Source: Jejudonia soesokkakensis (lineage in GTDB: Bacteria; Bacteroidota; Bacteroidia; Flavobacteriales; Flavobacteriaceae). Taken from it: 64,000 bases of DNA. Position 1 is the first letter of the stretch. Each line of letters begins with the position of its first letter. The notes under the pieces are model-generated. The model searched no databases, had not been told where the DNA came from, and saw only the letters and a list, made by a program, of their open reading frames with translations. Both the position numbers and the translations under genes were made by a program. Location of the stretch: assembly GCF_042664795.1 (NCBI RefSeq), contig NZ_JBHTBN010000002.1:1-64000 (forward strand). The letters are read 5' to 3'. Below, piece after piece: positions 23,729 through 32,499 of this stretch.

Positions 23729-25834
23729 CTACGAAATATAATTCCAGATATTTTTATATTTCATTAGTTGTGAAAGCGCGACCTTAATAGGTTTGTTTTC
23801 TTCGGCATGAAGATTTGGATCATTTTTCAAAGTTTGCATTGCATAACTTCGGGCTATTTTTAGGATTTCTGTATCTTTTATCATATCTGCAATTCGTAAA
23901 TTAAGAACGCCACTTTGTTGTGTTCCCATGAGATCTCCAGGACCCCGTAACTTAAGATCCACCTCTGCAATTTCAAATCCGTCACTAGTCTTCGTCATCG
24001 TCTGTAGCCGTGTTTTAGCGTCTTCAGAGAGTTTATGACTCGACATTAATATACAAAAACTTTGATCTGCACCACGGCCAACACGCCCTCTCAATTGATG
24101 CAGTTGTGATAATCCAAAACGTTCGGCACTTTCTATGACCATAACCGAGGCATTAGGAACATTTACACCAACCTCAATTACGGTCGTTGCAACCATAATC
24201 TGTGTTTCTCCATTGATAAACCGATTCATTTCATATTCTTTATCGGCTGGCTTCATTTGTCCGTGCACAATTGAAATCTGATAGTTGGGTAATGGAAATT
24301 CCCTTACGATGCTTTCATAGCCATCCATCAAATCTTTGTAATCTAATGCCTCGCTTTCTTGTATTAATGGGTACACAATATAGACTTGTCTACCCTTAGC
24401 AATTTCATCCTTTAAAAACCGAAAAACCTTCAGCCGATTCGCATCAAATCTATGGACTGTTTTAATCTCTTTTCTGCCGGGTGGAAGTTCGTCAATTACA
24501 CTAATGTCCAGGTCACCATAAACACTCATAGCAAGGGTTCGTGGAATGGGTGTTGCAGTCATAACAAGTACATGTGGAGGGTAGTTGTTTTTATGCCATA
24601 ATTTGCTTCGTTGTGCAACTCCAAAACGATGTTGCTCATCGATAATAGCGAGCCCTAAATTTTTAAATTTAACCTTATCTTCAAGGAGTGCATGTGTGCC
24701 AATTAAGAGATCTAATTCCCCATTTTCAAGCTTTTTATGTATTTCTTTTCTTTTTGAAGCTTTGGTTGAACCTGTAAGTAATTCTATACTGGTATTGAGT
24801 GGCTTACATAATTCTAATAATCCATTATAATGTTGGACTGACAAAATTTCAGTAGGCGCCATTAGACAGCCTTGAAAACCATTGTCAAGTGCTATTAACA
24901 GTGACATGAGTGCTACTATGGTCTTCCCAGAACCAACATCTCCTTGCAACAATCGATTCATCTGCGCATTACTCCCTAAATCATGTCTAATTTCTTTGAT
25001 TACACGTTTCTGAGCATCAGTTAATTTGAAGGGTAAATGATCGTTATAAAAAGTGGTAAAATGCTCCCCTACTTTTGAAAAATGATATCCTTTTATTTTG
25101 GATTTATGGAGTAAATTTTTACGAATTAATTGCAACTGAATGTAAAATAATTCTTCAAATTTTAACCGATATTGAGCACGTGCTAAATGCTCTTGACTTT
25201 GTGGAAAATGAATATTAAAAAGTGCTTCATTTTTTGGCATTAATTTCAGGTTTTTCAGAAGCGGTTTTGAGAGACTTTCAGTAAAGCTATTTTTAGCTTC
25301 AGAAAACAACTGTTGCATCAGTCCATGGAGCACACGATTCGTGATATTGCTATTAGACAATTTTTCGGTAGACGGATACACAGGTTGCATCACTGCACGA
25401 ATGCTTTTTTCATGATCTGCCAATAATTCCATCTCAGGATGAGGCATCGAAAAATGTCCATTAAAGTAGTTCGTCTTTCCGAAGACCACATAAGGAACAT
25501 TGATCTTTAAATTATCACGAATCCATTTATGACCCCGAAACCATATAAGGTCCATTTTGCCAGTATCATCTATAAAAGTGGCGACCAATCGTTTGCCACG
25601 CTTTTCACCCATCATTTTAATATGCGTTATTTTACCAATAATTTGTACTTCGGCGTTTGTTTGCTGAAGTTGCCCAATCTTATAGTATTGAGTGCGATCC
25701 AAGTATCTGTTTGGAAACAGGTGAATAAGATCCTGAAACGTATGAATTCCCAACTCTTTCCGAAGCAAATCTGCGCGATTTGGTCCAACTCCTTTGAGAT
25801 AATCGATAGGTGTTTGTAATAAATTGGCATTCAT
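23729..25834 (-). CDS. recG: ATP-dependent DNA helicase RecG
   Basis: RecG remodels stalled forks and Holliday junctions. The 701-aa protein has the N-terminal wedge/OB domain (VGPNRADLLRKELGI, DRTQYYKIGQL), then the SF2 helicase core: GDVGSGKTIVAL (Walker A), APTEILSVQH, IIDEQHRFGVAQR (DEQH box), MTATPIPRTLA, ATTVIEVGVNVPNA, and QLRGRVGRG. The C-terminal block LRGPGDLMGTQQSG is a RecG/Mfd feature. Divergent from the M1 aminopeptidase gene. Confidence 0.96.
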   Translation of the reverse strand: MNANLLQTPIDYLKGVGPNRADLLRKELGIHTFQDLIHLFPNRYLDRTQYYKIGQLQQTNAEVQIIGKITHIKMMGEKRGKRLVATFIDDTGKMDLIWFRGHKWIRDNLKINVPYVVFGKTNYFNGHFSMPHPEMELLADHEKSIRAVMQPVYPSTEKLSNSNITNRVLHGLMQQLFSEAKNSFTESLSKPLLKNLKLMPKNEALFNIHFPQSQEHLARAQYRLKFEELFYIQLQLIRKNLLHKSKIKGYHFSKVGEHFTTFYNDHLPFKLTDAQKRVIKEIRHDLGSNAQMNRLLQGDVGSGKTIVALMSLLIALDNGFQGCLMAPTEILSVQHYNGLLELCKPLNTSIELLTGSTKASKRKEIHKKLENGELDLLIGTHALLEDKVKFKNLGLAIIDEQHRFGVAQRSKLWHKNNYPPHVLVMTATPIPRTLAMSVYGDLDISVIDELPPGRKEIKTVHRFDANRLKVFRFLKDEIAKGRQVYIVYPLIQESEALDYKDLMDGYESIVREFPLPNYQISIVHGQMKPADKEYEMNRFINGETQIMVATTVIEVGVNVPNASVMVIESAERFGLSQLHQLRGRVGRGADQSFCILMSSHKLSEDAKTRLQTMTKTSDGFEIAEVDLKLRGPGDLMGTQQSGVLNLRIADMIKDTEILKIARSYAMQTLKNDPNLHAEENKPIKVALSQLMKYKNIWNYIS

Positions 25835-25879
25835 ACAACGAATTTAGGTATTTTGGCAAAACTATTGTAACATTGAAAT

Positions 25880-27931
25880 ATGCGCTATCTACTTTTTATT
25901 CTAATTCCTATTGCAAGCTTTGGTCAACAGACTGATGTTGTTGATTATTTACGTATTAAAGCAGACATTCAACCAAATCCGTTCACAAAAGAAGTGACGG
26001 GTAGTATCGAAGTTACTTTTAGAATGAAAAATAATGCAACTCAAGTATATTTGGATGCGGTCAACATGGACATACGAACTCGCCAGTTAGAAAAAATTAT
26101 TGCTACGTACAGTGATAACAAAGTACTATTAAAAGCAAATTTTAGGAGAGATAGCACTTATACTGCAAAATTCTCCTACACAGCAGCGCCTAAACAAGCA
26201 CTTTACTTTACGGGAGATCAGATCTGGACACAGGGACAGGGAAAATACACATCTCATTGGTTGCCGAGTTTGGATGATATGAATGACAAGATTGAATTTG
26301 ATATAACATATCGCATTAGGCACATTCCGGCCCTTGTTGCAAATGGTAAATTAGAGTCTTTTTCTGAAGATCCTTTTGGAACCAAAACTTATGAATACGA
26401 TATGAATCATCCCATGGCGAGCTATCTGGTTGCTTTTGCCACGGGAGATTTTCATGTAAAACAACTAAAGTCCTCTTCTGGAGTTCCCATCGAGCTTTAT
26501 TATGAAGTCAAGGACAGCGCAAAGGTAGAAGCGACGTACCGGTATTCTCAAGATATTTTTGATTTTCTAGAAACTGAAATCGGAGTTCCTTATCCGTGGC
26601 AAAATTACAAACAAGTTCCCGTTCGGGATTTTCTGTATGCAGGCATGGAAAATACAACTTGTACCATCTTTTCCGAAGCATTTTTAGTTGACAACATTGG
26701 CTTTAATGATAAAAACTATGTCAATGTGAATGCACACGAACTGGCGCATCAATGGTTTGGAAATCTAGTTACTGAAACTTCTGGTACCCATCACTGGCTT
26801 CAAGAGGGTTTTGCGACTTATTATGCGCTTTTAAGCGAGAAAGAAGTCTTTGGTGAGGATTACTTCTATTGGAAGCTATTCACATCTGCAGAGCAGTTAA
26901 AAGCACTAAGTGAAGAGGGTAAAGGAGAGTCGTTGTTGAATCCAAAAGCAAGTTCGCTTACTTTTTATGAAAAAGGGGCGTGGGCGCTTCATATTTTAAG
27001 AGAAACCATAGGCGATGCAAATTTTAGAACAGCCATTAGAAATTATTTAACAAAGTATCAATTTAAAAATGTATCTACTGAAAATTTTATAGCCGAAGTC
27101 AAAGCAATAACTACTATTGATATTTCCTCATGGCAGAAAAACTGGTTGCAGCAATCTGCGTTTCAATCTGAAGATGCCTATCAATCCTTGATAAAGTCTC
27201 CATTTATCAACAAGTATCTTGAGCTTACTTCACTGCGAATGGTACCACTTTCTGAAAAAAAATTGCAATTGATGACTGCACTTACATTTCCAAATGATTA
27301 TATGGGCCAAGAAGCCATTTACCAAATAGCTGGAGAACCTATTTCTGAAACGCTAGCACTTTATAAAAAAGGATTTGCGAGTGACAATCTGTATGTAAGA
27401 CAAGCAATTGCACTAGTGTTGGAAACCATCCCAAAAGAGCTTCAGGCCGATTATGAATCGCTTTTAAATGATGATTCGTATGTGACCAGAGAAATTGCAT
27501 TGCAGCAGCTATTTATTAATTCTCCAGAGAATAGAAAACGCTATTTAGACCTTTCAAAAGAGTGGATTGGCTTTCAGAATAAAAATTTAAGACAGATGTG
27601 GTTAGTCTTAGCTTTGGTTGAGCCATCTTATGAGCCTGATAATACTTCAAAGTATATCGAAGAACTTTTAGCCTACAGTAGTGCTGAATTTAGTTTTGAA
27701 ATACGGGAAATTACCTTACAGTATCTTTATGAGCTATCGCTATGGCAGCCTTCGTCATTAAAAAATGTGTTAAATGCGGCGACACACCACAATTGGCGTT
27801 TTAGAACTACTGCCAGAGAAATCCTTTCCGAAGTGCTTAAAAATGAAGATTACAAAGGTTTTTACCGAAATAATTTTGATACCTTTTCTGAAAATGAACA
27901 GGAATATTTAAATAAAGTTCTAACACAATGA
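25880..27931 (+). CDS. Exported M1-family zinc aminopeptidase
   Basis: A 683-aa protein with a short signal peptide (LFILIPIASFGQ). The M1 catalytic domain has the AGMENTTCTIF exopeptidase motif and the zinc site H286-E287-xx-H290 with E309 18 residues further on (HELAHQWFGN; LQEGFATYYALL). The N-terminal sheet domain (residues 20-190) and a C-terminal helical HEAT-like region complete the family plan. It should remove N-terminal residues from peptides in the periplasm. The last four bases overlap the patatin gene (ATGA). Confidence 0.92.
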   Translation: MRYLLFILIPIASFGQQTDVVDYLRIKADIQPNPFTKEVTGSIEVTFRMKNNATQVYLDAVNMDIRTRQLEKIIATYSDNKVLLKANFRRDSTYTAKFSYTAAPKQALYFTGDQIWTQGQGKYTSHWLPSLDDMNDKIEFDITYRIRHIPALVANGKLESFSEDPFGTKTYEYDMNHPMASYLVAFATGDFHVKQLKSSSGVPIELYYEVKDSAKVEATYRYSQDIFDFLETEIGVPYPWQNYKQVPVRDFLYAGMENTTCTIFSEAFLVDNIGFNDKNYVNVNAHELAHQWFGNLVTETSGTHHWLQEGFATYYALLSEKEVFGEDYFYWKLFTSAEQLKALSEEGKGESLLNPKASSLTFYEKGAWALHILRETIGDANFRTAIRNYLTKYQFKNVSTENFIAEVKAITTIDISSWQKNWLQQSAFQSEDAYQSLIKSPFINKYLELTSLRMVPLSEKKLQLMTALTFPNDYMGQEAIYQIAGEPISETLALYKKGFASDNLYVRQAIALVLETIPKELQADYESLLNDDSYVTREIALQQLFINSPENRKRYLDLSKEWIGFQNKNLRQMWLVLALVEPSYEPDNTSKYIEELLAYSSAEFSFEIREITLQYLYELSLWQPSSLKNVLNAATHHNWRFRTTAREILSEVLKNEDYKGFYRNNFDTFSENEQEYLNKVLTQ

Positions 27932-28842
27932 GAGCATTAGTCATTTCTGGGGGTGGGAGTAAAGGTGCTTTTGGCGGAGGTGTAGCCCAATATCTCATTG
28001 AGGATTTAAAATATGAATATGAACTTTTTGTGGGTACTTCTACTGGTAGTTTGTTAATATCACATTTAGCACTTAACAAACTTGAAAAAATTAAAAAAGT
28101 CTATACAAGTGTTACTCAGGATAGTATTTTTAGTAATTGTCCATTTGTAATAAAAAAGCAGAAGTATGGTGGGAAAGAAATAGCCATTAATCATTTAAAT
28201 GTACTTCGAAATTTTATAAAAGGGAAAAAAACTTTTGGAGAAAGTAAAAATCTTCGGAAACTAATAGAAGAAACATTTACTAAAGAGGAATTTAAAGAGC
28301 TCAAGGAAAGCATAATAGATGTTGTAGTAACGGTTTCAAACCTATCTTTGAGTCAGGTAGAGTATAAATCTATTAACGATTATGAATATCAGGACTTTCT
28401 AGACTGGATTTGGATTTCCTGTAATTACGTACCTTTTATGAGTTTGGTGTATAAAGAGGGCTGTGAGTATGCAGATGGAGGTTTTGGGAGTATGGTACCT
28501 ATTGAAGAAGCATTAAATAGGGGCGCTACCACAGTTGATGTGATCATTTTAGAAACAGAAGTAACCTATTTTAATAGATTGCCTTCAAAAAATGTCTTCT
28601 CATTGCTTACATCTGTCAATGCGTATTTATTAGATCGTGTTGAAAAACAGAATATACGTATAGGAAAGTACGTAGCTTCCAAAAATAATGCAATTATCAA
28701 TCTTTATTACACACCAACGGTGCTTACTACAAATTCATTAGTGTTTGATAAAGCAATGATGCAGCAGTGGTGGGAAAGTGGTTTGGTCTATGCGAAACAA
28801 AAAAATATCGAACTGAATGAAATTAAAGAACAGGATACTTAA
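27928..28842 (+). CDS. Patatin-like phospholipase
   Basis: A 304-aa protein with the patatin Ser-Asp dyad: oxyanion loop SGGGSKGAFGGG (residues 7-18), nucleophile S38 in GTSTG, and D183 in YADGGFGSMVP. No signal peptide, so a cytosolic or membrane-associated lipid acyl hydrolase is likely. The start overlaps the M1 peptidase stop by 4 nt, and the stop overlaps the convergent downstream gene by 4 nt. Confidence 0.9.
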   Translation: MRALVISGGGSKGAFGGGVAQYLIEDLKYEYELFVGTSTGSLLISHLALNKLEKIKKVYTSVTQDSIFSNCPFVIKKQKYGGKEIAINHLNVLRNFIKGKKTFGESKNLRKLIEETFTKEEFKELKESIIDVVVTVSNLSLSQVEYKSINDYEYQDFLDWIWISCNYVPFMSLVYKEGCEYADGGFGSMVPIEEALNRGATTVDVIILETEVTYFNRLPSKNVFSLLTSVNAYLLDRVEKQNIRIGKYVASKNNAIINLYYTPTVLTTNSLVFDKAMMQQWWESGLVYAKQKNIELNEIKEQDT

Positions 28843-29360
28843 TACAATTCACTCACTTCCTTTCTAATGTACACCAATGCTTTTTGAGAAGGTGTTAATT
28901 GGTCCATAAAGTGATTGAGCACCATCTCTCTAAGCTTGCTTGAGGTTTCGACCTTCTCATTCATAGCAGTTTGCCTAATTAGCTGAATTGTAGCATTTTT
29001 TGTGGTTTTTACAACATTCCAAGATTCGGTTGAAAGATAAATTTGCTGTGTAAGATTATGTTCAAATTCTTTTTCAATGCTACCAATCAAGGCATTTTCA
29101 TAGGTATCAAGGTTACCAGAGGTAGGTTTAATTCGAATCAACAAACTGTTTGGGTCAATTCGTTCTAAAAACAGCGTTACCCTTTCATACGCTTGTAATC
29201 GAAGCGGTAGGATTTTACCTTGCGCATCTTTATGAATTAAGAAACGTCTTCTTCCTTCTTCATTGTCGGTATGGGTTTTAAAAAACACATAGGCAATTAC
29301 ACCTACAATGATTGCAGAAAGTAGGGATGCAAAATAGGGGAGTAGTGGTTGGAATTCCAT
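28839..29360 (-). CDS. Membrane-anchored protein of unknown function
   Basis: A 173-aa protein with one N-terminal membrane helix (about residues 8-26) and a helical cytosolic domain (LRLQAYERVTLFLERIDPNSLL; STESWNVVKTTKNATIQLIR). The pattern resembles a conserved uncharacterised flavobacterial family (DUF7935-like), which I recall only loosely. It is the last gene of a run with the M20 amidohydrolase and glutamate-synthase-like genes, 35 nt after the latter. Confidence 0.7.
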   Translation of the reverse strand: MEFQPLLPYFASLLSAIIVGVIAYVFFKTHTDNEEGRRRFLIHKDAQGKILPLRLQAYERVTLFLERIDPNSLLIRIKPTSGNLDTYENALIGSIEKEFEHNLTQQIYLSTESWNVVKTTKNATIQLIRQTAMNEKVETSSKLREMVLNHFMDQLTPSQKALVYIRKEVSELY

Positions 29361-29395
29361 AGATTTTGAAATTTAGGGATTGATTTTGTATCGAA

Positions 29396-31006
29396 TTAAT
29401 AACGTACCTCTTCGTTCTTAATTGCTTTTTTAACGTCTTTCTTTTCCTTTTTTGGTTCGTAACCCCCACCCAAATGAGGGCAATTCATGATATCTTTGAT
29501 CCCTGTAAATGGAACAGCTACTTTATGGTAATGGTATACATCTGCAAGTGTATTGATCATATTTTTATCACCTGTAGCCATGTCCACATCATCCATAGTA
29601 AATTGAGCAGGATGTTCGTATCCGGCAGCGTGAGTCATTTCTAATAATTCTTTTCTGAAATTTTTAAAATAGAAACTTGTTCGTATAGATTTGTCTTCAA
29701 TATTGATTCCTCTCTGTTTCCATTTACTCTGTGTTGCCACACCACTTGGACAATGGTTGGTATGACAGATCTGAGCCTGAATACAGCCAATTGATAACAT
29801 AGCTTCACGAGCCACATTGATGCAATCAACTCCCATAGCAAAAGCCATGACAGCTTTGGCTGGAAATCCTAACTTTCCGCTTCCAACAAAAACAACACGC
29901 TCTGTTAAATTATGTTTTTTAAATAGCTGATACACTGCCGAAAATCCGTATATCCAAGGTAATGCAACATGATCTGCAAAGCTTGGAGGGGCTGCTCCAG
30001 TACCTCCTTCGCCACCGTCAATACTAATAAAATCTGGCCCTTTTCCGGTTTCAGCCATTATTGTAACGAGTGCTTGCCAATCCTCTAATTTTCCGATAGC
30101 TGCTTTGATCCCAACGGGTAAACCTGTAGCCTCGGCAATATTTTCAACAAATTCAACGAGCCCGTCAACACCTTTAAAAGCGCTGTGACTTGGAGGGGAG
30201 AGCACATCTTTTCCTATGGGGACATGTCGTATTTCGGCAATTTCAGCAGTAATTTTAGAGCCTGGTAATACTCCTCCTTTTCCAGGTTTGGCTCCTTGAG
30301 AAAGTTTAACTTCTATAGCGCGCACCTGCGGGTTTTCAGCAACAAGTTTTTTCATTTTTTCCATGGAAAAATTTCCATCATCATCTCGAACGCCAAAATA
30401 TCCCGTTCCGAAGTGAAAAACAACATCGCCTCCTTTTTTGTGATAGGGTGAAAGTCCGCCCTCACCTGTATTATGATACGCATGAGAAAGTTGACAGCCT
30501 TTGTTTAAAGATTCTACTGCACGTGCCGATAGGGAACCAAAACTCATAGCAGACACATTTATGACAGAGGCAGGTCTGTACGGTCTTCTTCTGCGACCTT
30601 CTCCCATGATTTTTGCACAAGCTAGAAAATACGGATCCTTCTGGTTTGGGTGTTTGTTCTCAACCTTAAAAGGCATCATTGCATTTTTTACAAAAATATA
30701 ATTGGGTTCGTAAATATCACGGTCGGTTCCAAAGCCTTCGTAATTGTTTTCATTTTTTGCTGAAGCATAGATCCAGCTACGCTCAATTCGATTAAAAGGA
30801 AGCTCTTCACGATTGTTGGCTACAATATATTGGCGCAATTCGGGACCAATACTCTCTAATAGATACCTAAAATGACCTACAACCGGAAAGTTATGTAGGA
30901 TAGTGTGTTTTTTCTGAAGGATATCGTATAAAAATACAAGGACAATGACTGCTAATATCCACCCCCACCATGGAATGTTGCCTAAAAATTCTAAAACCAT
31001 CTCCAT
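29396..31006 (-). CDS. FMN-binding glutamate-synthase-family protein
   Basis: The 536-aa protein has an N-terminal membrane helix (about residues 5-26) and the FMN/synthase barrel of the glutamate synthase large subunit: SFGSLSARAVESLNKG, GEGGLSPYHKKGGD, VKLSQGAKPGKGG, FISIDGGEGGTGAAP and the iron-sulfur Cys cluster GCIQAQICHTNHCPSG. It lacks the glutamine amidotransferase domain, so it is not a complete GltB; the true electron donor and substrate are unknown. Its ATG follows the M20 gene with no gap. Confidence 0.88.
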   Translation of the reverse strand: MEMVLEFLGNIPWWGWILAVIVLVFLYDILQKKHTILHNFPVVGHFRYLLESIGPELRQYIVANNREELPFNRIERSWIYASAKNENNYEGFGTDRDIYEPNYIFVKNAMMPFKVENKHPNQKDPYFLACAKIMGEGRRRRPYRPASVINVSAMSFGSLSARAVESLNKGCQLSHAYHNTGEGGLSPYHKKGGDVVFHFGTGYFGVRDDDGNFSMEKMKKLVAENPQVRAIEVKLSQGAKPGKGGVLPGSKITAEIAEIRHVPIGKDVLSPPSHSAFKGVDGLVEFVENIAEATGLPVGIKAAIGKLEDWQALVTIMAETGKGPDFISIDGGEGGTGAAPPSFADHVALPWIYGFSAVYQLFKKHNLTERVVFVGSGKLGFPAKAVMAFAMGVDCINVAREAMLSIGCIQAQICHTNHCPSGVATQSKWKQRGINIEDKSIRTSFYFKNFRKELLEMTHAAGYEHPAQFTMDDVDMATGDKNMINTLADVYHYHKVAVPFTGIKDIMNCPHLGGGYEPKKEKKDVKKAIKNEEVRY

Positions 31007-32290
31007 TTATTTGGCGTTGAGGTAATCAAGTGAAAGCTGTGCCATTGTTTTTACTCCCAGTAGTAATCCGCTGTCATCAATCTGAAAGTCAGGCGTATGA
31101 TGTGGATACGGTGTTTTATTACCAGGGGTCATTCCACCTAAAAAGAAATAAAAGCCCGGCACTACTTCCTGAAAGTACGAAAAGTCCTCTCCACCAGTTG
31201 AAGCTTTCATTAAGTTTACATTTTCAGTTCCTGCAATCTTTTGAAGCGTAGGTAGCATCTGAGCCGTTAACGCAGGATCGTTATAGGTGACCACCGTATT
31301 ATTCTGCCATTCGATCGTTGCTTTTCCGCCATGTGCTTCCGCAATTCCTGAAGCCATTTCGGTCATACGTCTAATAATATGTTCTCTCATGTCTGGATTT
31401 AATGTTCGTACCGTTCCAATCATTTCGGCACTTTCAGGAATGATATTAAACCGAACACCACTGGTGATTTTACCAACGGTAATAACAGCCGGAGCTTCAA
31501 CCAAATTTGACTCTCGACTGATAATACTTTGAAATCCGTCAATAATCTTAGCCGAAATATAAATAGGATCCACACCTGCCCATGGAGCAGAACCATGCGT
31601 TTGTTTTCCTTCCACATTCACCACAAAACGTTCAACCGCAGCCATCGTGCCTTCGGGTTTATATCGAATGGTTCCCACAGGAGTACCAGAATTAATATGC
31701 AATCCAAAAATTGCATCTACGTCTGGGTTTTTAAGAACCCCTTCTTTGATCATTAATTTAGCACCTCCTTCTTCACCGGGTGGTGGACCTTCCTCGGCAG
31801 GTTGAAAAATGAATTTTACAGTCCCTTTGATAAGGTTTTTATTAGCGGCTAAGACTTCTGCTACGCCCATTAAAATTGCAATGTGAGTATCGTGCCCACA
31901 GGCGTGCATGACGCCCGTTTCTTTGTCTAGAAAAGTCGTAGTTACTTCACTTTTATAGGGAAGATTGTTTCTCTCGGTTACAGGTAACGCATCAATGTCG
32001 GCTCGTAATGCCACTACTTTACCTGGTTTATTTCCTTTTAAAATTCCTACGACACCTGTTTTTGCCACACCTGTTTGCACTTCCATTCCTAAGGATTTCA
32101 AGTGTGCAGCTATCTTTTTGGCTGTTTTAAATTCTCTGTTCGAAAGCTCTGGATTTTCATGAAAATAACGACGCCAGTCGATCACCTTTTCTTCTACATT
32201 CGTGATATCTTTCAAGAGTTTAGAATCCATTTGAGCCGTTAAAGAAGTAGTAGTACCTAGTAACAGTAAGCAGTAAATTATATATTTCAT
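31007..32290 (-). CDS. Exported M20 amidohydrolase
   Basis: A 427-aa M20D-type metallohydrolase with a signal peptide (YIIYCLLLLGTTTSLTAQ). Metal-binding blocks: ALRADIDALPVTERNNLPY, MHACGHDTHIAILMG, FIFQPAEEGPPPGEEGG, FGLHINSGTPVGTI and TGGEDFSYFQEVVPG. Family members cleave N-acyl amino acids, hippurate-like amides or peptides; the substrate is not certain. The ATG at 32290 starts the signal peptide; the open frame runs 27 nt further upstream. It leads the operon with the next two minus-strand genes. Confidence 0.9.
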   Translation of the reverse strand: MKYIIYCLLLLGTTTSLTAQMDSKLLKDITNVEEKVIDWRRYFHENPELSNREFKTAKKIAAHLKSLGMEVQTGVAKTGVVGILKGNKPGKVVALRADIDALPVTERNNLPYKSEVTTTFLDKETGVMHACGHDTHIAILMGVAEVLAANKNLIKGTVKFIFQPAEEGPPPGEEGGAKLMIKEGVLKNPDVDAIFGLHINSGTPVGTIRYKPEGTMAAVERFVVNVEGKQTHGSAPWAGVDPIYISAKIIDGFQSIISRESNLVEAPAVITVGKITSGVRFNIIPESAEMIGTVRTLNPDMREHIIRRMTEMASGIAEAHGGKATIEWQNNTVVTYNDPALTAQMLPTLQKIAGTENVNLMKASTGGEDFSYFQEVVPGFYFFLGGMTPGNKTPYPHHTPDFQIDDSGLLLGVKTMAQLSLDYLNAK

Positions 32291-32475
32291 CTTCAATTTT
32301 TTTACTGGCAACTGCAATTAGCAACCGCCGACTATAAGATGGCTAAAGATATTCAAATTTCAGTAGAACGGAAATGAAAATATATTTTACGAACTTTTCG
32401 GGTTTTTACAACATATGAACTGTTATATATAAATAGTACAAATGCCCTATTTCAAATTTTTAGAATATATTCATT

Positions 32476-32491
32476 ATTTGTAATTACAAAT
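32476..32491. promoter_or_regulatory. Perfect 16-bp palindrome before the 592-aa gene
   Basis: ATTTGTAATTACAAAT is a perfect dyad ending 8 nt before the ATG at 32500. A bound repressor here would block the start region. No known operator is recognised. Confidence 0.4.
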
Positions 32492-32499
32492 CATATCTT

